The notes under the pieces were generated by a model. It saw nothing but the letters and a program-made list of their open reading frames with translations, was not told the DNA's origin and made no database searches. A DNA stretch of 64,000 nucleotides, taken from NCBI RefSeq assembly GCF_030272615.1, contig NC_081409.1, forward strand, positions 646,880,468 to 646,944,467, in the 5' to 3' direction. This document shows positions 10,986 to 24,463 of the stretch, in pieces. The stretch comes from Cryptomeria japonica. Lineage: Eukaryota > Streptophyta > Pinopsida > Cupressales > Cupressaceae. Made by a program: the position numbers and the translations under genes. Positions within the stretch are counted from its first letter, which is position 1. The number at the start of each line of letters is the position of its first letter.

Positions 10986-11915
10986 CTTTTCATCTATCAG
11001 TTCCTCCTTCACGACTACAAACACAATTTCCTTATTATCATCTTCATCTTTAGACTCTTCGTCGGTCACACCTTCATCTACTACAACATAACAGTGTTTT
11101 TTGCCCTTTCCTTTGAATCTCTTAAACTTCTCTTTCTTATCAGTGTTAGGGCAGTTAGCATAAATATGACCAATTTTACTACAAGAGAAACACTTCAAAG
11201 GTAGCTTTCCTTTATACTTACTGGTGCCTCTTGGAAATCTTTTTGCTAATAGTGCCTCAAGTTCGATCACTTGATCTTCATTGTCTTCATTTCCCTAGTT
11301 ACTTCCATGACTTGACCTGCACTCATGATTTTGACATATATCTTTTCCTTTTCTAGTAGATAAACTAGTAACAGAAGCTTTAAAGGCAAATTCACTTGAT
11401 TTTGTCACAGTATTGTCAAAACTATTTAACTCAAAAGCTATAAGCTTACCAATCAATGAATCAATAGTTACATCATCTTCAATTTTACCTCCAGCACTCT
11501 TTATGCTGCCAACAACTTCTTTGATTCTCTGACCATACTGTGAAATTTCTCCTCCTTCAAACATTCTCATGGCATTGAACTTTCCTCTCAAGCTTTCCTA
11601 TTTGGCTCTTTGAACATGCTCATCTCCTCCATAGATTGAATCTAACTTTTCCCAAACCTCACCTGTAGTTTCCAATCTTTGAACATCAATATATTCTGGA
11701 TCAGATAAAGTACTTACAATAGCTTCTAGGCATTTCATGTTATCTTGTTGCTCTCTAAGTTCATCCGATGTCAAGGGAGTAGTAGTAGGAGCAACATATG
11801 TTGTTTCAACTTGCTTCCAATATTATGCACCAAAAACTTTGATGTAGATCTCCATTCTATCTTTCCAAATCTTGTAGTCATCCTTGTTTAACTTAGGACC
11901 CTCTTTCTTCATCAT
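10986..11915 (-). pseudogene. Element C: gag
   Basis: Probable start at 11915 (MMKKEGPKLN, then YKIWKDRMEIY), the usual copia gag opening. Recognisable blocks are LSDPEYIDVQ, EVWEKLDSIYGGDEHV, ESLRGKFNAMRMFEGG and ISQYGQRIKEVVGSIKSAGG. A single CCHC knuckle, CFSCSKIGHIYANC, sits at 11151-11192. Compared with gag of element D, about 35 residues between GGKIEDD and SLIGKL are missing without loss of frame. Stops occur near 11592, 11820 and 11296. The acidic stretch after the knuckle (EESKDEDDNKE) is shared with D. Confidence 0.8.
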
Positions 11916-11978
11916 CTTTACTTCCTCAGAATCTGTTCCTCAAGTGGTTAGGCTTTCTGCACATAGAGGACCAAATCT

Positions 11979-11988
11979 TCTGATACCA
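11979..11988 (-). other. Element C primer binding site
   Basis: Minus strand reads tggtatcaga, matching the 3' end of initiator-Met tRNA, two bases from the LTR at 11991. Confidence 0.8.
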
Positions 11989-11990
11989 AT

Positions 11991-13690
11991 TGTTAATCCT
12001 ATGAGGATTTGGTTAATACTGAGTGGGGGGGGGGTGAATTAGTATTAATATCAATTGAAAATTTAAACCCAAAATGAAACATATATCAAATCTGAAATCA
12101 TTTATCAAATATCTCAACTTCTTTTATCAGATCTAACAACCTCCTGATTTCCTAACACATTAATCAAATCATTTACCACATCTATCAATTCTTTCACCAC
12201 TTGAGCAATCATATAGTTTTGATCATATACCAACATATTATCCTCATCTATCAGATCAAACACTTTCTCTAACAACTCTTGTCGGTACCGGTAACCTTTG
12301 ATAAACCTCTAATAAAACATCATAACTGGTGTACTCAAAAATAGTGCATGAAATGAAACATAAACAAGAACATCACATGAAAAACATTCCACACATGAAC
12401 ACCATAATTTTTTGATGTGGAAACCCAAATAGGGAAAAACCTTGATGGGAGTTGGCACCCACAAATATTTGTACTCTTTTGAATTACGCTCTGTTAGGAG
12501 CTTACAATATGACCTGTTAGGATCAAAACTTGTCAGGAGTCACCCGGTTAAGGGATTTGCCTAACAGCCAAGTTAGGAGCTTGATGATCTATTAGGATCA
12601 ACCTCATGAGAGGATTTAACACTCTTTTTAGAGCTTCCTTGTTAGGGGACTTAAATGTTTAAGGCATGTGAGGACCTACCAAGTTAAGGGATTTAACCTG
12701 CTGCAACTGTTAGGGAACAACAGTAAAAAAGTGATCCATAACTTGCACTTCTTAGCTTGGTCATTCAGATCCGGTTATGCTCAACACTCTACAAATCTCA
12801 GATAGATCTCACACGTCTCTTGGATGGCTCAACACATTCTCTAAGACCACCGGCATAATAAACATCAACTGTGCCATCTAAATAGCCATCTCAACTAGGT
12901 CGGCCACTAAACCCTAATTACATCATGAATTTAAAATACAAAACATAAGAGATCATCTCCAATCACTATACAGATCATTACATCAAATTACAATGCAATA
13001 TCAACCGTTCGTTGATCGTAACCCATCATGAAAAATTGATCTATACCAAAGTCAAAGCCTCAAAACACTCTACTAAGCGTTTCGTTATTTCCTAAGAAAT
13101 TCTTCCTTGAGTCATGCCAAAATAGTAGTCAATTCTTTCACGTGGGTTGTGTCATGTTGCCACCTTCATGTAGACTCACCATCAATCACTAACATAACAA
13201 AAATCATTACCGGTTTGATGATTTCTTCATTGGTCTTAAACTCTACTAAAACCTTAGCAAAACTTCATCAGAAATTAGAAACATGCCTTCCGGTAGTCAT
13301 CACAAGTTCTGATTCTGGTCAAATACTTTTTTCTATGATACAACCTCACATTCCAAACTACAAATCACCAATCATCGTCGATCATCCAATTCAATCAAAA
13401 CATCAAGCTGCTTTATTGGTTAAAGTCCTATTTCATAGACTTCAGTTCTCTACTAGTAAACCCTATGTTCTGATAAACCAAATCACTTAGATGATAAAAC
13501 AAAACATTAGTAACATCAGTAATCATCATTTTACATCAATTGCCATCAATGACAACACAAATAACTGATCAAGTCATCTAATCACTAAATCTCATCTCTT
13601 CATCACAAATAGACTTCTATCCTTTACCGGTGCATTCATCCATCTTCAACTGCATCACCTCATTTGTATCGGTTATGCCAAATGCCAACA
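11991..13690 (-). repeat. Element C 5' LTR
   Basis: A 1,700-bp partner of 5787-7454, ending atgccaaca next to the acaac target duplication. The C-tract has expanded to about ten G on the plus strand at about 12024-12034. It keeps the gggaaaaaccttgatggg box (about 12433) and the ttaggagctt-type repeats (12490-12730). Confidence 0.85.
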
Positions 13691-13695
13691 ACAAC

Positions 13696-14542
13696 AATCT
13701 AGAGTGAATATTGAACTACAAATATAGCATCTCCTATGCCTGAGTACAATTATGGTTAAGCTCAATACCAGAGGTCTTAAACCTCTTCCAAAAACCCAAT
13801 TAGATCACCTATGATTGACCAAAACCTCTGCATATGATTACAACATTATTCGCATATAGATAATCCCATACCATGATCTACAAAGAGATATTACATCATA
13901 TTTATACCAACCCAGGACCTAAACAATTAGATCGGCCACCTAAAAGAATATATAATAAATTTGTTACATAATCTCACAAACCAATGATAAACCAAGTTGA
14001 CCTAAGACCGAAACAACATAAACCAAACAATAAATCCAACTGGTGAGGCATTGGGAGCATCAGCCAACATGTTACATAAACTGGTCCATAACCTAACATA
14101 ATAACCACTGGACCTATAATAGGTCGCCATAAGCCAAACAAAACACCATGAACAACTGGAACACAAACATGATAACCATCAACATCCTGATAACCTTCTA
14201 GAAGCCACACCAACACCACTTATCATGTGCATCAAAAGATCTTCAACAAAGCTCTACCGGTAGAACCCTTACCAATGACCAAAAGGGTTACTACAACAAA
14301 TGATAGCTCCTGAGTCATCAAATCTCAAACCAATAGATCATGATACACATTTGAATAGCATGAATGACATATCCAAACCAATTGCACAAAGCAAAGTATA
14401 TGAGAGCTTACCGAATCAATATCATAATCCAAATGCTCTATCAGAACCTACCAGAAACCGGTAATCAACCAAAATAGGTGGTGTTATCATCAATGAGAAA
14501 ACATCAATGCAACACATAATTGATTCCTCCAATTTTCCAATA
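13696..14542 (-). mobile_element. Element B 5' LTR, outer part
   Basis: Continuation of 5444-5786 beyond element C. The plus strand at about 13697-13810 matches the inverted LTR A (for example cctctggtattgagcttaac in A, mirrored here), a TATA-like ttggtataaa lies inverted at about 13897-13905, and caatgcaacacataat at about 14507 corresponds to the start of LTR A. The end is placed at ccaata (14537-14542), equivalent to ccaaca. With 5444-5786 this gives about 1.19 kb, close to the 1.24 kb of LTR A. Confidence 0.75.
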
Positions 14543-14785
14543 ATCACAGTGTCTGAGGTGGATGCACTGCTAATTGGGCATCACAAATTTCATGGACAAA
14601 TAACAAGAGCTCTTGGCAGGTTTAATAGGTTGCAGGGCACCACTCCTCCACCATTTGCTAAAGACAATGGGGAGTACAAAATAGAGCAAGAGTGGAGGGT
14701 TGAGATTAGAAAGTTTCTTTTACATAATGTAATTGACAAAGTCATAGATGATGTTGATAAGCTAGAAGAGAACCTACAAAAGTAA
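14543..14785 (+). CDS. Unidentified coding-like fragment next to LTR B
   Basis: An 81-codon stretch that stays open from the LTR end, with a protein-like composition (for example HHKFHGQITRALGRFNRLQG and a charged helix near DDVDKLEENLQK). After the TAA at 14783 the same frame continues with plausible residues (YNIKFLNKQNATIAGLVYNA) to a second stop near 14910. I do not recognise the family. It could be the remains of a host or retroelement gene into which element B inserted, or a chance reading frame. The methionine upstream at 14507 lies in the LTR and is unlikely to be the real start. Confidence 0.25.
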   Translation: MTVSEVDALLIGHHKFHGQITRALGRFNRLQGTTPPPFAKDNGEYKIEQEWRVEIRKFLLHNVIDKVIDDVDKLEENLQK

Positions 14786-15120
14786 TTGGATGGTCTATAT
14801 GAGCTAGACTATAACATTAAATTTTTGAATAAACAAAATGCAACTATAGCAGGACTAGTATATAATGCTCATCTTGATGCTTGTAATCAGTTTTTAATGA
14901 AAGAGAAGTAAATAATAGAACAAGAAAAGGTTTCAATGCCTTGGTCATTTGTGACCAAGCATATTTTGTCTTATGTACATGTCATTTCCAATAGGACCCA
15001 CAAGTGCTAGCTCACCATTAGATTTGGTTTTTGTTTCAACTTAGCATGGACATTTAAGCACCTAAAAAATCATGAGATGAGTAATCCTTAGAAGTTACAA
15101 GTTGAGTTTTTTACATACTC
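14786..15120. other. Short stretch without recognised features
   Basis: Decayed continuation of the preceding frame and AT-rich DNA. I see no motif that identifies it. Confidence 0.4.
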
Positions 15121-18002
15121 TTGTAGCATCATAAATTGTACGCCCTAAATTAGTGTGTCCAATTGCACACTCTCCTAGCATCTATTTTAGTATTTCCCTT
15201 TCCTCTATGCCTTATAGGACCATTATGGTGTAGGGGTACCTCATCAACATTCCAATAATGGCTCTAAGAATGAAGACTAGGATCATTGTAGTGTCTTAGT
15301 GTGTCTTGTGTTTATGAAAGTTTGTTTCATGTATTCAATAATCCCCACCATGTAAGCCCATGTCACCAATTAGGCAATTTGATAAGCCAATTGGGACAAT
15401 GTGGTTAATAGGGGTAGTAGATGGTTTATTTTTGTGTTTGATATTTTTTTGAAATGTTTTAGGAGTGGTTGGTTGATCCAAGTGTGTGGATCCTAACCTT
15501 AGAAAGTGTGACAACATTTTGTGCAAAATTGCAAAATTGCAACTTTTGGAAAATGCAACTTTTGAGTGCAAAAGTGCAACTTTTTTGAAATGCGGTTGGG
15601 GAAGCCTTTCAATGGCTCCAAAATCCTCCAAATTAGGTTGGAAACTATTGGGGAGTTTTATAAACCTTATGTAAATGATTACCAAGGGGTTTTTTGTTGT
15701 GTTGTGAAGTTGTGAAGCAATAGAACACAAAAATACTGAAGTTTTCCTAGAATTTCTGTCTTTGCATTGATTGCACGTGCCTGTATGGATTGGATTGAAG
15801 AACACCATTCATGTATTAGATATAGGGATGAAGTATATTTGGTTTGGTGGTGGTCTAAGGTTATAATTCTTTCCGAGTAAAGAGAACCGTCCATTTTTCT
15901 GACTGTAACCCAGAAAGTGAGGGTTTGGAGAGGGTTTTGAATAAAAATGGCCTTATCTTGCATTCTAGTCCACTAGAAGACTCTTCTTTTGGTGGGATGT
16001 AGGATAGGCCTCTGTACTCTATGTTTTTCATTTTTTTTTTCATGGGAGACTTTATTGTGTGGAGAAGGAAGAAAAATTAGTTAGGCATCTCTATGTGACT
16101 ACCTAGGACAAGATTTAGGACAATCTTCCTAAAATCTAATAGCAATGGATTCTAGGTATGTAACCTTGGAATTAGAATTTATTCACCATCCCCCACATGC
16201 TCATAAAGTTGGTTTTTCAGTTGGGATACCGATAAAGGGGGTTGCTTTGTAAATTAGGCCTAATTGCCCCTATTAGGTCTCTAGGTCACTAAGGGGTTCA
16301 GACCCTGGAAGTACAGATTTGATCAAACCATTTTGGGGAAAAGTAAAAATCCTAAAAGGGTATCTAGAATGGTGAGTAGTTTGTTAGAGTGTGTGGAATA
16401 TTTTGGAGTTAAAGGCAAAATACCGGTGTAGGAGGGCTACTGGCCTAAGGGGTAGGTTTCTAAAGGAGGTATAAGGAATTGATGCCTAAGTCCAAAACCA
16501 ATGCTTGGAATAGTTCTCAGATGTCATGACTGGACCAATTACAAAATCCCTAAGAGTAGGAGTCACCGGTAAGGCATATTTGAGAAGTTGAAGCCTTTTC
16601 CTCATCTTGAGTAGGTGTCAGACTTGAGTAGTGGAGAGTAGTTCTAAACCTTAAGATGTGGAGTCCTTTCTTGTAGGGTCATTTTTGACATTTGAAGGGT
16701 CAGACCCTAACCTTTTGGACTTGTCCTTAGGTGTAAGGAGGCCTTTGCATCACATTATAGTAAATAATTAATATTTAATTCAATATTATGGTTCTTATTC
16801 CACTTTATTACATCATCACACTCTTATTTGGGCCCTTAATTATAGGTGTACCCTTTATCATTTTATCTTGATTTTTCCTTAATCCTACCCTAATTTCAAC
16901 TCTTAAAGCATATTTTTCATATTCATGCATCTTGGGTTGAGCTACCAAGCTAGATTTAGCATTAGAATCATGAAAGCTCATATCCCTAGAAATAAAAAAA
17001 AATAATGGTCAAGACCAGAGTGTTGGTCGCTCTGGTCCTGTGCTTTTTTTCCTAAATTTTGGGCAGATGATTGGGTGGTCTTATCTTATTCAAATTTAGA
17101 TCCATCAAAAAATATATTAATTTCAAGTCATCCTAGAGGTGATTTTAATTATGAAATCCCTATATAAGGCATCCTTATCAACTCATTTTCATTTAATCTT
17201 AATCTAAGCATCCATCTATTCAAGAAATCAAGCATACTTCAATCCATGAAGCATTATCGAGCATTTTTAGAGATCCTCAAGGTTGCATATTCTTCATTCA
17301 ACCCTTTAGAAGCAAATTACATCATTTTTATTCAAGCATATGTGTGTGATTAGGTTTTTGTCATGTTCATATCATTCATACAACATATGTGATTGTATTC
17401 AAGAAGCAAAGCACTATTTTTTGTCATTATAGATCTAAGGTATATACATCCATCATTTATTTTAGTATTTGCAATATTTCATTCAAGGTTAATTACTAAA
17501 ATAGGGTTTGACTTAGGCAAATCCCTATTCCCAACCTATTTCCCTTCTCTAGTGTGTGCAGGAATAGGTACTGAGTTGTGATCTTCAAAATTATCTTTAT
17601 TTACATAGACAAATAGATCCCCTTTGGAGTGTGAAAAGTATAGAGGACCAAAGCGATCGTTTCTCTGATCCTGACAAATCAAGAGCTCCTTCTAGGATAA
17701 GGTTCAAACACACTTATATTCCTTGAATCTAGGTTTGTGGCTCAATCTGACGACTATAGCTCAATGTTCATGCATTTTTACCTTAATTTCAACACATTTA
17801 CCCTAATTTCACCATCTTCAACAATTCAATTTAACTTAAGGGAAATAAGAGGCACATTCAAGACCCTTAGAATCTTATTAGAATCTAGATTTATTAGGTT
17901 TAGATCTATCAAATTCCTATCTTTCCCCTATGTGATGGTAATTAAGAAAAATTAGTGGGTTTACTACATCCAATGGTGGAAACCTTAATTTTCACCATTA
18001 CA
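15121..18002 (+). mobile_element. LTR-J, LTR-like region related to family F
   Basis: The interval ends ttttcaccattaca followed by a PBS-like sequence, exactly as the F LTRs do. Its 17100-17600 part follows the same course as F at 51780-52110 (for example ggttaattactaaaatagggtttgac). The start of the interval resembles F at 51248 (tagcatcataaattgtac). A TATA box lies at 17160-17169. No clear TG start was found, so the left boundary is uncertain and other insertions may lie between 15300 and 16750. Confidence 0.45.
17160..17169 (+). promoter_or_regulatory. TATA box of LTR-J
   Basis: ctatataagg, about 840 bp before the LTR end. The related F LTR has catgtatttaagggg at the corresponding place, so it is a reasonable core promoter. 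Confidence 0.4.
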
Positions 18003-18005
18003 TTT

Positions 18006-18018
18006 TGGTGAATCTGAC
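18006..18018 (+). other. Element J primer binding site-like sequence
   Basis: tggtgaatctgac, three bases after the LTR end. The F elements have tggtgaacccgac and tggtaaacccgac at the same position. I cannot assign the tRNA with confidence. Confidence 0.5.
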
Positions 18019-18273
18019 TCCTTATGCCCTTATTTCTAATTTATGTTCTCAGATATAAGTGTTTGTGCAATTTAAAAATCAAATTTACATTAGCAAATTT
18101 AATTTTCACTTGAATTTCAAAAATTTAGAGGTTAAATTCACAAAACCCTAATTTTTTAATTTTAAAATTGAACTTGTGAGGTGTCTTATTTAGATCAATT
18201 TTTTCAAATCTAACTTGTGAACATTATAATTTTAAGTTTTGCAAGTATGTTTCCTTTTTCTTACATTAGAAAA

Positions 18274-19422
18274 ATGTCAAACTTATTTTTACAATAGAAT
18301 GTTCCTAAGTTGTAAGGCTATAAGATATATGAAAATCCCCTTTATGAGCCTTTCAATGATTCCTCTCCCAAAGATTCTCTCCCTAAAGAGGACATATTGA
18401 TGCAAGAAAATAATTTTAACACTTCTCACAATGATCTCCCTATTTGGGATGAACCGTTGGATGATGGTGTGGATTATTCTCTTAATATGTTCCTCCTCCA
18501 TGAGGGTACCTTGGTGAAAGAGGACGATATTATGGTAAAAGAAGGTGATATGAGTGAGAATTAATTTAATAAGACTTCACCTTCTATTCATTTTAGTAAC
18601 CTTCCCCCTTGAGATGAAGCATCAATAAGACTTGATTATCCCTTTCCTAAGGTTTGTCATGAAGATACTTTAGAACAAGAGGATAATGCGATTTCCCATC
18701 ATGTTTTCAATGCTCTCTCTCCTAAAGATGAAGAACCTAACCAAGATCCAGTCAATATTATTCATGTTACTGAAGAACCTAAAATTGATGTTAAGGATGT
18801 GATGACTTGTCAACCTGATTATCATGTAGTTCCTTACATATATAATAATGAAATGTTTTCTTTGGAAGTTGATAAGAATATATAAATTGAAGAACATTAT
18901 AATTTGCTAGTTCCTAGAATCCTCTCTCCAATTCAAACAAATACACCATCTCCTACTAAAGAAGTTTTTGGAGAAGAACTCCTAGAGGATGATTGGGGGT
19001 CATTATATTTCACACCTCCTTTTTGTAGAAAATCTAAGATGACTAAATTTGATACTCAAAACTCTTATCCTAACACATGTCTAGATCTTGATTGGGCTTC
19101 TTTTAACTTCAATCCAATTCCACCTAAGAGAAAACTCTCTCCTAATCTTACACATGGATACAATGGACAAGTTTTAGGATATGTGCAACAAATTCATGAT
19201 AAATCAAACTTTTCTAATGAAAATCTAGGTTTCCAACCTCTTCCTTTGTCAACATCCCCTCCTCCATTGTCTAATGGATTTGCATCTTCTCATTTCCATA
19301 TGGCATCCCAACAAGCTAATGTCTTATCCAATTTTATTTATACAATCTTGAATTTACTTCTCTGCTATAAACTTTGGCCTAGTACCCAAGGACCAGGGTG
19401 TCCAATGCCCCAGTCTTCCTAA
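18274..19422 (+). pseudogene. Element J: decayed reading frame of unknown type
   Basis: A single frame of 383 codons can be followed from an ATG 256 bp after the PBS to a stop at 19420-19422. It is interrupted by five stops (near 18295, 18313, 18562, 18612 and 18883), at least one of which looks like TGG to TGA (NLPP-stop-DEAS beside LPIWDEPLDD). The product is acidic and proline-rich: DEPLDDGVDYSLN, EEPNQDPVNIIHVTEEP, EELLEDDWGSLYFTPPFCRK, LDLDWASFNFNPIPPKRK, then QPLPLSTSPPPLSNGF. It occupies the position of gag but shows no zinc knuckle, no protease motif and no gag homology that I can see. Part of it is repeated at 20462. Function unknown. Confidence 0.5.
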
Positions 19423-19429
19423 TTCTGAT

Positions 19430-20461
<1,032 letters not shown>

Positions 20462-20950
20462 ACTTTTACCCCTTCTTTTTGTAGAAAAACTAAGATGACT
20501 AATTTGATACTCAAAACTCCTATCCTAACACATGTCTCGATATTAATTGGGCATCTTTTAACTTCAATTCAATTCCACCTAAGAGTAAAATCTCTCCTAA
20601 TCTCACACATGGATACAATGGACAAGTTTTAGGATGTGTGCAACAAAGTCATGGGAAATCAAACTTTTCTAATGAAAAATCTAGGTTTCCAACCTCTTCC
20701 TTTGTCAACGTCCCCTCCTCCATTGTCTAGTGGATTTACATTTTCTGAGTCCCATATGACATCCCAACAAGCTAATGTCTTGTCCAATTCTCTTTATACA
20801 AGCTTGAATTCACTTCTCTCCTTTAAACTTTGGCCTAGTACCCAAGGATCAGGGCACCCAACACCCTAGTACTCCTTAGGCCAAGGTTCTCAATGCTCTA
20901 GTCCTTGGGACCAAGGTGCCCAATGCCTTGGTCCTCCCACTTCTGATCCA
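20462..20950 (+). pseudogene. Second, partial copy of the J reading frame
   Basis: Matches 19007-19440 closely: both have ctttttgtagaaaa.ctaag at the start, CLDINWASFNFNSIPPKSK against CLDLDWASFNFNPIPPKRK, and the LSTSPPPLS.GF block. A frameshift near 20640-20690 and stops make it non-coding. After the duplicated part the text cctagtactccttaggccaaggttctcaatgc repeats a 27-33 bp theme several times (20868-20940). The frame seems to continue after this copy (DNGWHIFHDRFK, SPHYVTLLAYVLGVDCH at about 21040-21155), so the second copy may be the one attached to the original downstream sequence. Confidence 0.55.
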
Positions 20951-23900
20951 AATTTTCAGATTTCCTTCCAAACTATTTCAAAATATAGATTTCCAATTCG
21001 CACCTCTGAAGTTCATAAAAATAACATAAAAGTAACAGGTGATAATGGATGGCATATTTTTCATGATCGTTTCAAATAACATTCAAGTTCCTATTATGTT
21101 TCTCCTCATTATGTGACATTGTTAGCTTATGTATTGGGTGTTGATTGTCATTCAAGGTGATACAATTTTGGGTGCAATCATACTTAGTGAGAAACATAAT
21201 AGTTTATTAATTCTTGTCTCTATGATTGGGGGGTAAGAATATTATTCTTTATTATCTCTTTCTTCTCTCATGTGTCACTTTTCCCTTTAGGGGTTGCATT
21301 TTTCATGTATTTATATCCTTTCTTTCATAGAATGGTATATCTCTTATGTTTAATCTTTCCTTAGTGGAGTATGTGATCCTTTTTCTAATTCTCTCTTTTT
21401 CTCTTTGAAGATTACATCTTCTTTAGAGTAGAATTTTACATATATTAATGTATTTTCTTGCATTGAATATTCCTTCATGTGAGTGTTACCTAATTTCACT
21501 TCCAAGTTCTCAATCTAGAAGAGCTCGAAAAGTGTGTATAACTAAATAGGTATAGTTGCACATTTAAGTTATGTTGTATTATTCTTTGGAAGAGAAATGT
21601 AATCAAATGAACAATAGATTCAATGGAGTGTTCAAAAGAGAAGAAAATTACATAGCTTTGAATATCAAAAGACTACTTTCTTTATTCATTAATGATAAAA
21701 TGTCCCACACAAGCCATGAGAATGACTATTTTAATGCATTACAAAGAGAAAACAATGCATATGAGAATGAAACATAAGAAAAGAAGAGGGATCCGTCATT
21801 GCCTGGAATGACGAACCCCGTAGTTGAATTATGTATCTTCATCTCTAGTTGCTTCACCATTCAGAAATACCTACAAGGAGAAGGGAGATATTGTGCTAGA
21901 GCTCAAGACTCTAAATCTTTACTTACACGCCATCAACTGATGCACAGTTCACCCTCATAATACATCAAATAGTTAGCATATGATAGATGCCCAAAAAACT
22001 GGTGAGTCATCAAAAACACTTACCATATGCTTATTTTTATCTAACATTGTTTGTTTCCATGTGCAGATATAGGTAAAATAATATGATTAGGTTTCACTCA
22101 GTGTTATTATTACAACATGTGGAGTAAAATGAGGCTCCCACAAGGGTTGATCCCAACATGCTTTTATATCAGTATTGCTTCGTCAATTAGGAACTCATCA
22201 TTCAGAATAATGAGTCATTGAAAGATCATTATTATAGATAATGAGTTTGTGCCCAATGAAACCATACTGGCATAAGGAAATCCATTCAATGAATAATCTT
22301 AGATGCAAGTCCAAATACCAATCATAATATCAATAACAACATTTAAAGAACGGTTAGCACATGACCTAATTGGTAGGGGCAAGGTATGAAGACATCATAA
22401 TGAGAGCAATAATAGAGAAACAATAAAGAATCATTTTGTCACAATCATATGAGTAAATGGAGGAGATTTTAGTCATGATATAATGGGTCTCAATGATTGG
22501 ATGTAGTGATCAGATACTACAGTCATAAGGGGTTTAAGAGAGAAATCATATAAGAATAGTCAACACAAAATCTAACAATGAGCATGTGAGCAACCTTTTG
22601 TTCCCAATGAATAACCCATCAATAAAGAGTCATATATTCATAGAGGTAGTCATTGTCAAAGGTAGCAACTATAGGGTTGTAATCACAATAATGAACCAGA
22701 CTTGTAGGCTAGTCTTATTGTGGCTTTTCATGGTCATTATTGAGGAAAACACTATATAGCAGCATCCTTGAGGTTGTGGTAATCAAACCAAGATTGTGAC
22801 AATGAAAAGAAACAAAGCCAATAGCCCAGACCAGGGTAATAGGAAGAGGGTAAAACAATATGATAATCACAAGGCATGAGGACCTTGAATGATAGTGACA
22901 TTAGCTCCAAAGACTAAGGATACTGTTGTAAATGGGCTTCCAAGCCACAAGAAATCCTCATGTTATAGGCATAACAGTAGTGCAACCTTCTATGATATAG
23001 ATTAAAGAAGTCATGAGGACCATAATCTATATCCCAATCATAAAATGAGGTCACAGTAAACTCCATAAGGTTATGAATAAAGGTCCTTTTAAGGCAAGGT
23101 TTAGCACTATGAAGGAGCATTACAATGAGAGGCATAATCGACAATGTCAGTCCAAGAACATTTGATGAAGGAGAATAATGATAAGCTTTCTTCTCCATAT
23201 AGGGTATTCAATAAAAAATAGAGATCATTTTAAAATATACAGTCCAATGAAAAGAAGACAATGCAACATTCCTAGAGAAAATAAAGTACCTCAAAGGACT
23301 ATCTTCCATTCTTATCATATAATGAACACATTTCTAAGCCCTAATGAATGAAATGATAGAAGTGACCTTCATATGATGACCATAAAGCAACAAAAGAGAG
23401 ATGTATGTTGAGAGCCACTATTAAAACAAAGTAGTGATAAAGACTAAGGAAGAGAAAGTATATTGAACAATTATGGCAAGGGCCTAATTTTGAATTAGCT
23501 CAAAACAATCTCAGGAAGTCACACGACAGATTCATCACAAAGATCATTCAAAGAACCTAAGGTGGAAAAATGTTGCAGCATCTAGGGACAATGAGCATAA
23601 AGAAATACATGTCAAAGATAATGACAATGCAAGATGTTCCTGCAACAATGAACTACAAGTATAATCAAAGCCATCTCTAGCCACAAAATTTTATGGATAC
23701 CAAAGAAACACATTTAAATGTCATAGAGCTTGTACATGATATGTTGTTGTTATTGTTTTTGTTATGACAGTCAAACCTAGTTAGAGCATTCAAGAATAAA
23801 AGACACCATTCTTGTCAAAAGTAATGAAGGCACATCTTGTACATAAGAATCGATTGACATAGGACATAGCTTCAAAATAAATGCATTAACTTAGACCAAA

Positions 23901-24463
23901 AGAAGCCACAGTGTATGGAAGTCATAACCTAAAGGCGGCCATGAAATTTGAAGAAGGGCTTTAGTTACATAAAATAAATCACAATGATGAAATCTGCATT
24001 TTAGAGCTACAATTACAATGCAAAAACCTATAGATGAAGATACTTTTAGGTAGATACAAAGAACTATGAGAAGAGTTTTTATAACAAAGCTCCAATCACC
24101 AAAGGGCAGAGATAGAGGGAATCAATATCATGTTAAAAATCCCAAAATCAAAATGGAGTTTAAGATTTGAACACTCTATGTATAGCATACTGAGAAGTGA
24201 AAAATTCACAGAAGAGCAACAATATTACTCATGTTTAGCATCTCAAAGGCAAGTTGTTGTGTAGCTCACCTGGAACGGCCAGTAATGGAGTTCTTGATCT
24301 GCAAACCCTCCAAGAAAGCTTCCATAAAACCCTCAACGAAGGAAAAAGTCCTCATGGTGATGCTCAACATAGAGAAAAAATAAAAGCAATAATTCCAAAA
24401 AGATGAAAATGAATGACTTAGGGTTGGTGACCCTAATATGTCGATGGCACTTAGGCATTTTTC
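20951..24463. other. 3.5-kb region without identifiable genes
   Basis: After a coding-like tail to about 21160 and a G6 run at 21228-21233 that could be a polypurine tract of element J, the sequence to 24463 gives only short frames with no recognisable domain. I see no LTR ends, PBS or tandem array. It may be strongly decayed transposon DNA. Confidence 0.5.

Larger units (their letters stand above)
5787..13690 (-). mobile_element. Element C, full-length Ty1/copia retrotransposon
   Basis: A 7,904-bp element inserted in the LTR of element B. The five bases acaac occur on both sides (5782-5786 and 13691-13695), the copia-length target duplication. LTRs of about 1.67 and 1.70 kb flank a 4.5-kb interior in the order gag, protease, integrase, reverse transcriptase, RNase H. 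The LTRs agree at very roughly nine bases in ten by eye, so it is old. All domains are recognisable, and frames are broken throughout. It is SIRE-like in its reverse transcriptase and gag motifs. Confidence 0.88.

Noticed and set aside
22914-23198. 94-codon minus-strand frame in the unassigned region
   Set aside because: No motif and no extension in either direction, so chance is the likeliest explanation.
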